Part shown: in pieces, positions 8,428-10,034 of the stretch
Layout of the letters: the number at the start of each line of letters is the position of its first letter
Numbering within the stretch: position 1 is the stretch's first letter
Source: Planctomycetota bacterium
Lineage (GTDB): Bacteria; Planctomycetota; Planctomycetia; Pirellulales; UBA7805
Assembly (NCBI GenBank): GCA_014237955.1
Contig: JABABY010000062.1
Location: forward strand, 1-10,034
Direction of reading: 5' to 3'
Length of the DNA stretch: 10,034 nt
Program-made: the position numbers and the translations under genes
Notes under the pieces: model-generated
The model's input: only the letters and a program-made list of their open reading frames with translations
Databases searched by the model: none
What the model was told of the DNA's origin: nothing

Positions 8428-8724
8428 ATGCCTACGTATGACTATTTGTGTGACCATTGTGGACACAAGTTCGAGTTGTTCCAGTCCATTACCGAATCGC
8501 AGAAGCGAAAGTGTCCGGAATGCAAAAAACATAAATTACGTCGCCTTTTTGGAACTGGAGCAGCGATCGTTTTTAAAGGATCTGGATTCTACGAAACCGA
8601 TTATCGTAGCGAGTCTTATAAAAAGGGCGCAGAGGAAGCCAAGAAGGCAAGTGAAAGTAAATCTAAAGACAAATCGAAATCGACAAAGAAAGAGACTGAT
8701 AAAAAACCGAAGTCGAACGATTGA
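8428..8724 (+). CDS. FmdB-family zinc-ribbon protein with Lys/Ser-rich tail
   Basis: Small protein of the putative regulatory FmdB/CxxC_CxxC_SSSS family, whose biochemical role is not established. 98 residues. The N-terminus is typical (MPTYDYLCDHCGHKFE), with zinc ligands C8, C11, C29 and C32 (CPEC). The core ends near residue 62 after FKGSGFYETDYRSESY. The remaining third (about 63-98) is low-complexity Lys, Ser, Glu and Asp, likely disordered and strongly basic. The start is set by the family's conserved MPTY. No Shine-Dalgarno sequence is visible in the 24 bases after the grpE stop, so translation may depend on coupling to grpE. Being next to grpE suggests cotranscription but does not prove a link to folding. 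Confidence 0.88.
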   Translation: MPTYDYLCDHCGHKFELFQSITESQKRKCPECKKHKLRRLFGTGAAIVFKGSGFYETDYRSESYKKGAEEAKKASESKSKDKSKSTKKETDKKPKSND

Positions 8725-8815
8725 AGAAGGGGCCATTTGTTTGGAACATTTGTGCCTTGGTTCTTTTTGAAACGGCTTTTAAGACAGGGCTGGGCAGAGG
8801 CGGTAGTGGTGTTCT

Positions 8816-8992
8816 ATGGCGACAAGCTCGTGTCCGATGTGTGGCGACATATTTGAAATACATTTGTCTGTAGCGATGCCATTTTGCTCTGACCGATGTC
8901 GGCAGATTGATTTGGGTCGCTGGTTCGACGAGGGATATAGCCTGCCGATTGAGCGAGAGGTACAGCTCCCTGAAGATGGTGAGTACCCGTAA
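8816..8992 (+). CDS. yacG: YacG-family zinc protein (DNA gyrase inhibitor type)
   Basis: A 58-residue protein. It carries the YacG pattern: CPMC (C6, C9), then CSDRC (C24, C28), then the signature RQIDLGRWFDEGYSLP. The four cysteines should bind one zinc. E. coli YacG binds GyrB and blocks DNA gyrase; applying that role here is inference from family. An in-frame TAG at 8804-8806 leaves the ATG at 8816 as the only good start; AGAGG (8796-8800) lies somewhat far upstream for a ribosome site. The 91 bases before it hold no gene and only a weak hairpin candidate before a T5 run (8763-8768 region). Confidence 0.9.
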   Translation: MATSSCPMCGDIFEIHLSVAMPFCSDRCRQIDLGRWFDEGYSLPIEREVQLPEDGEYP

Positions 8993-9001
8993 ATCCCTTG
9001 T

Positions 9002-9077
9002 GCCACTCATTTTCAATCTCTTGTTGCAACACCTGCCTGAGGCGGTCATAATTGCTTCCCAACAAGAGTGGCTCAGG
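9002..9077 (+). repeat. Overlapping inverted repeats between yacG and the membrane-protein gene
   Basis: Three pairings share this stretch: CTCTTGTTG (9018-9026) with CAACAAGAG (9060-9068), exact over nine bases; GCCACTC (9002-9008) with GAGTGGC (9066-9072), exact over seven; and CCTGAG (9036-9041) with CTCAGG (9072-9077). The first two compete for GAG at 9066-9068 and the last two share base 9072, so alternative folds are possible. There is no T-run after them. The 154-base gap (8993-9146) shows no convincing gene. Confidence 0.4.
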
Positions 9078-9146
9078 GCATCGTGACACGGGCATTTTCC
9101 AGTCACTTCCATCCAAACGTTGCAGACCAGAGGGGATTCTAAAAAG

Positions 9147-10034
9147 ATGTCTGAAAAGCAGGAGAATAACAGGCGTCGTGATTGGCAGGACTGTCTGCCG
9201 TGGTTGATTCTCTTTAAGGCGGTGCGACCCGCGATCGGGCTAAGGGTGCTTGTGCTGGCGTCGATTGGATTGGTGGGGATGGTCGCCGGTTGGCGAATTT
9301 GTTGGGATCTCTTTGCCTACACTGAAAACGGGCCGGAGGTCAAAGTGATTGCTCCGGAGCTCGGCGACCTTGGTGCCCAGAACAAAGGTCCGATGCCACC
9401 CTGGCCCTGGGAGGCCGATTACCGTGATTTTGGTGTCCGCAGCCCCCTGCGTGGACTTTCCACGCTGCCTGTGATCGGACCCGTACTCGGGACGGCCACG
9501 AGGACCGCTTCAGAGTTGACGTTGCCTTTTCAAATCTTATTTCGTCAGGGACTTACCTATCGGAGTTTTGCCTACGCAGTCTGCTGTTGTGGTTGGGCTC
9601 TGTTGATTTGGGGTTATTTTGGGGGCATGATCACCCGCATTGCTGCATTGAAGCTCACGCGCGATGAGCTGGTTACCTGCAAAGAGGCAGGTACGTTTAC
9701 CCGCAGTCGGTGGTGTTCCTACATGACGGCCCCCTTGCTGCCCATTCTGGGGATCTTTGCCCTGGGTGTGCCGATTGCATTGCTCGGATTCTTTTCGAAT
9801 CTCGATATAGGCTTGCTGGTCTCGGGCATTCTCTGGCCGCTGGTGATTGGGATTGGATTTTTGATGACCCTCTTTCTTTTGGGCCTGGTCTTTGGATGGC
9901 CGCTGATGTGGTCGACGATCAGTACCGAGGGGACCGATGCCTTTGATGCCATTAGCCGGGCGTATGCCTATGTTTTCCAGCGTCCCTTTCACTACCTGTT
10001 TTACGTGATTGTGGCAACACTTGTCGGTGCTCTG
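9147..10034 (+). CDS. Multi-pass membrane protein of unknown function, 3' end cut by window edge
   Basis: The first 296 codons, open to the window edge. I do not recognise a named family; the style recalls conserved planctomycete membrane proteins. After a short charged, Arg-rich start (MSEKQENNRRRDW) there is a membrane segment at about 29-51, then a soluble stretch of roughly 90 residues (about 52-138) rich in Pro and Gly, then hydrophobic segments at about 140-163, 195-217, 222-252 and from 282 on. Three cysteines in a row stand at 146-148. Before the last segment is TEGTDAFDAISRAYAYVFQRP (260-280), resembling the loop seen in some multi-pass proteins related to membrane-bound GlpQ-type domains; this likeness is from memory and weak. 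AGAGGGGA (9129-9136) is a good ribosome site for the ATG at 9147. No catalytic motif is visible. Confidence 0.8.
   Translation, partial: MSEKQENNRRRDWQDCLPWLILFKAVRPAIGLRVLVLASIGLVGMVAGWRICWDLFAYTENGPEVKVIAPELGDLGAQNKGPMPPWPWEADYRDFGVRSPLRGLSTLPVIGPVLGTATRTASELTLPFQILFRQGLTYRSFAYAVCCCGWALLIWGYFGGMITRIAALKLTRDELVTCKEAGTFTRSRWCSYMTAPLLPILGIFALGVPIALLGFFSNLDIGLLVSGILWPLVIGIGFLMTLFLLGLVFGWPLMWSTISTEGTDAFDAISRAYAYVFQRPFHYLFYVIVATLVGAL

Noticed and set aside
8742..8768. GAAC/GTTC hairpin before TTTTT as a terminator after the FmdB gene
   Set aside because: The stem has only four pairs and a long loop, too weak for a terminator call.
8663..9116. Two overlapping minus-strand open frames opposite yacG
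   Set aside because: They run antisense to the well-supported yacG and the end of the FmdB gene, overlap each other in different frames and have no recognisable motif.

Overview
The window looks like a chromosomal segment of a planctomycete, most likely of the Pirellula/Rhodopirellula type. The inference rests on three things: a groEL-groES-groEL cluster followed by dnaJ and grpE (a layout I recall from Rhodopirellula relatives, not checked here), the protein-level style of the first GroEL, and a downstream membrane protein of a kind I associate with planctomycetes. Base composition is near 50% G+C and looks even throughout. I see no insertion sequences, phage genes, CRISPR arrays, tRNAs or rRNAs.

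Left part (1-2322): a homoserine dehydrogenase gene (hom) runs leftward and off the window edge. It is divergent from an M42-family metallo-aminopeptidase gene running rightward. The 161-base gap between them holds a reasonable sigma70-type promoter for hom. A compact hairpin terminator follows the peptidase gene.

Control region (2323-2681): 359 bases with no gene. It holds the terminator, a perfect AT-rich inverted repeat, an excellent match to a sigma54 (RpoN) -24/-12 promoter, and then a leader of about 190 bases that can form nested GC-rich stems just before a T6 run. No CIRCE heat-shock operator is visible.

Chaperone cluster (2682-8403): groEL1, groES, groEL2, dnaJ, grpE, all rightward. 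GroEL1 is the more divergent copy, with a short His cluster, a 38-residue Gly/Met/Pro tail, and His in place of a conserved apical-domain Tyr. GroEL2 aligns with E. coli GroEL numbering at the residues checked but has a charged C-terminus with no GGM tail. dnaJ appears to have its own promoter with a consensus -10 box placed so close to the ATG that the mRNA may be leaderless. dnaJ and grpE are 14 bases apart and supply the co-chaperones of DnaK, whose gene is not in the window.

Right part (8428-10034): a small FmdB-type zinc-ribbon protein with a lysine/serine-rich tail, a 58-residue YacG-type zinc protein, a 154-base gap with overlapping inverted repeats, and the first 296 codons of a multi-pass membrane protein of unknown function that runs off the right edge.
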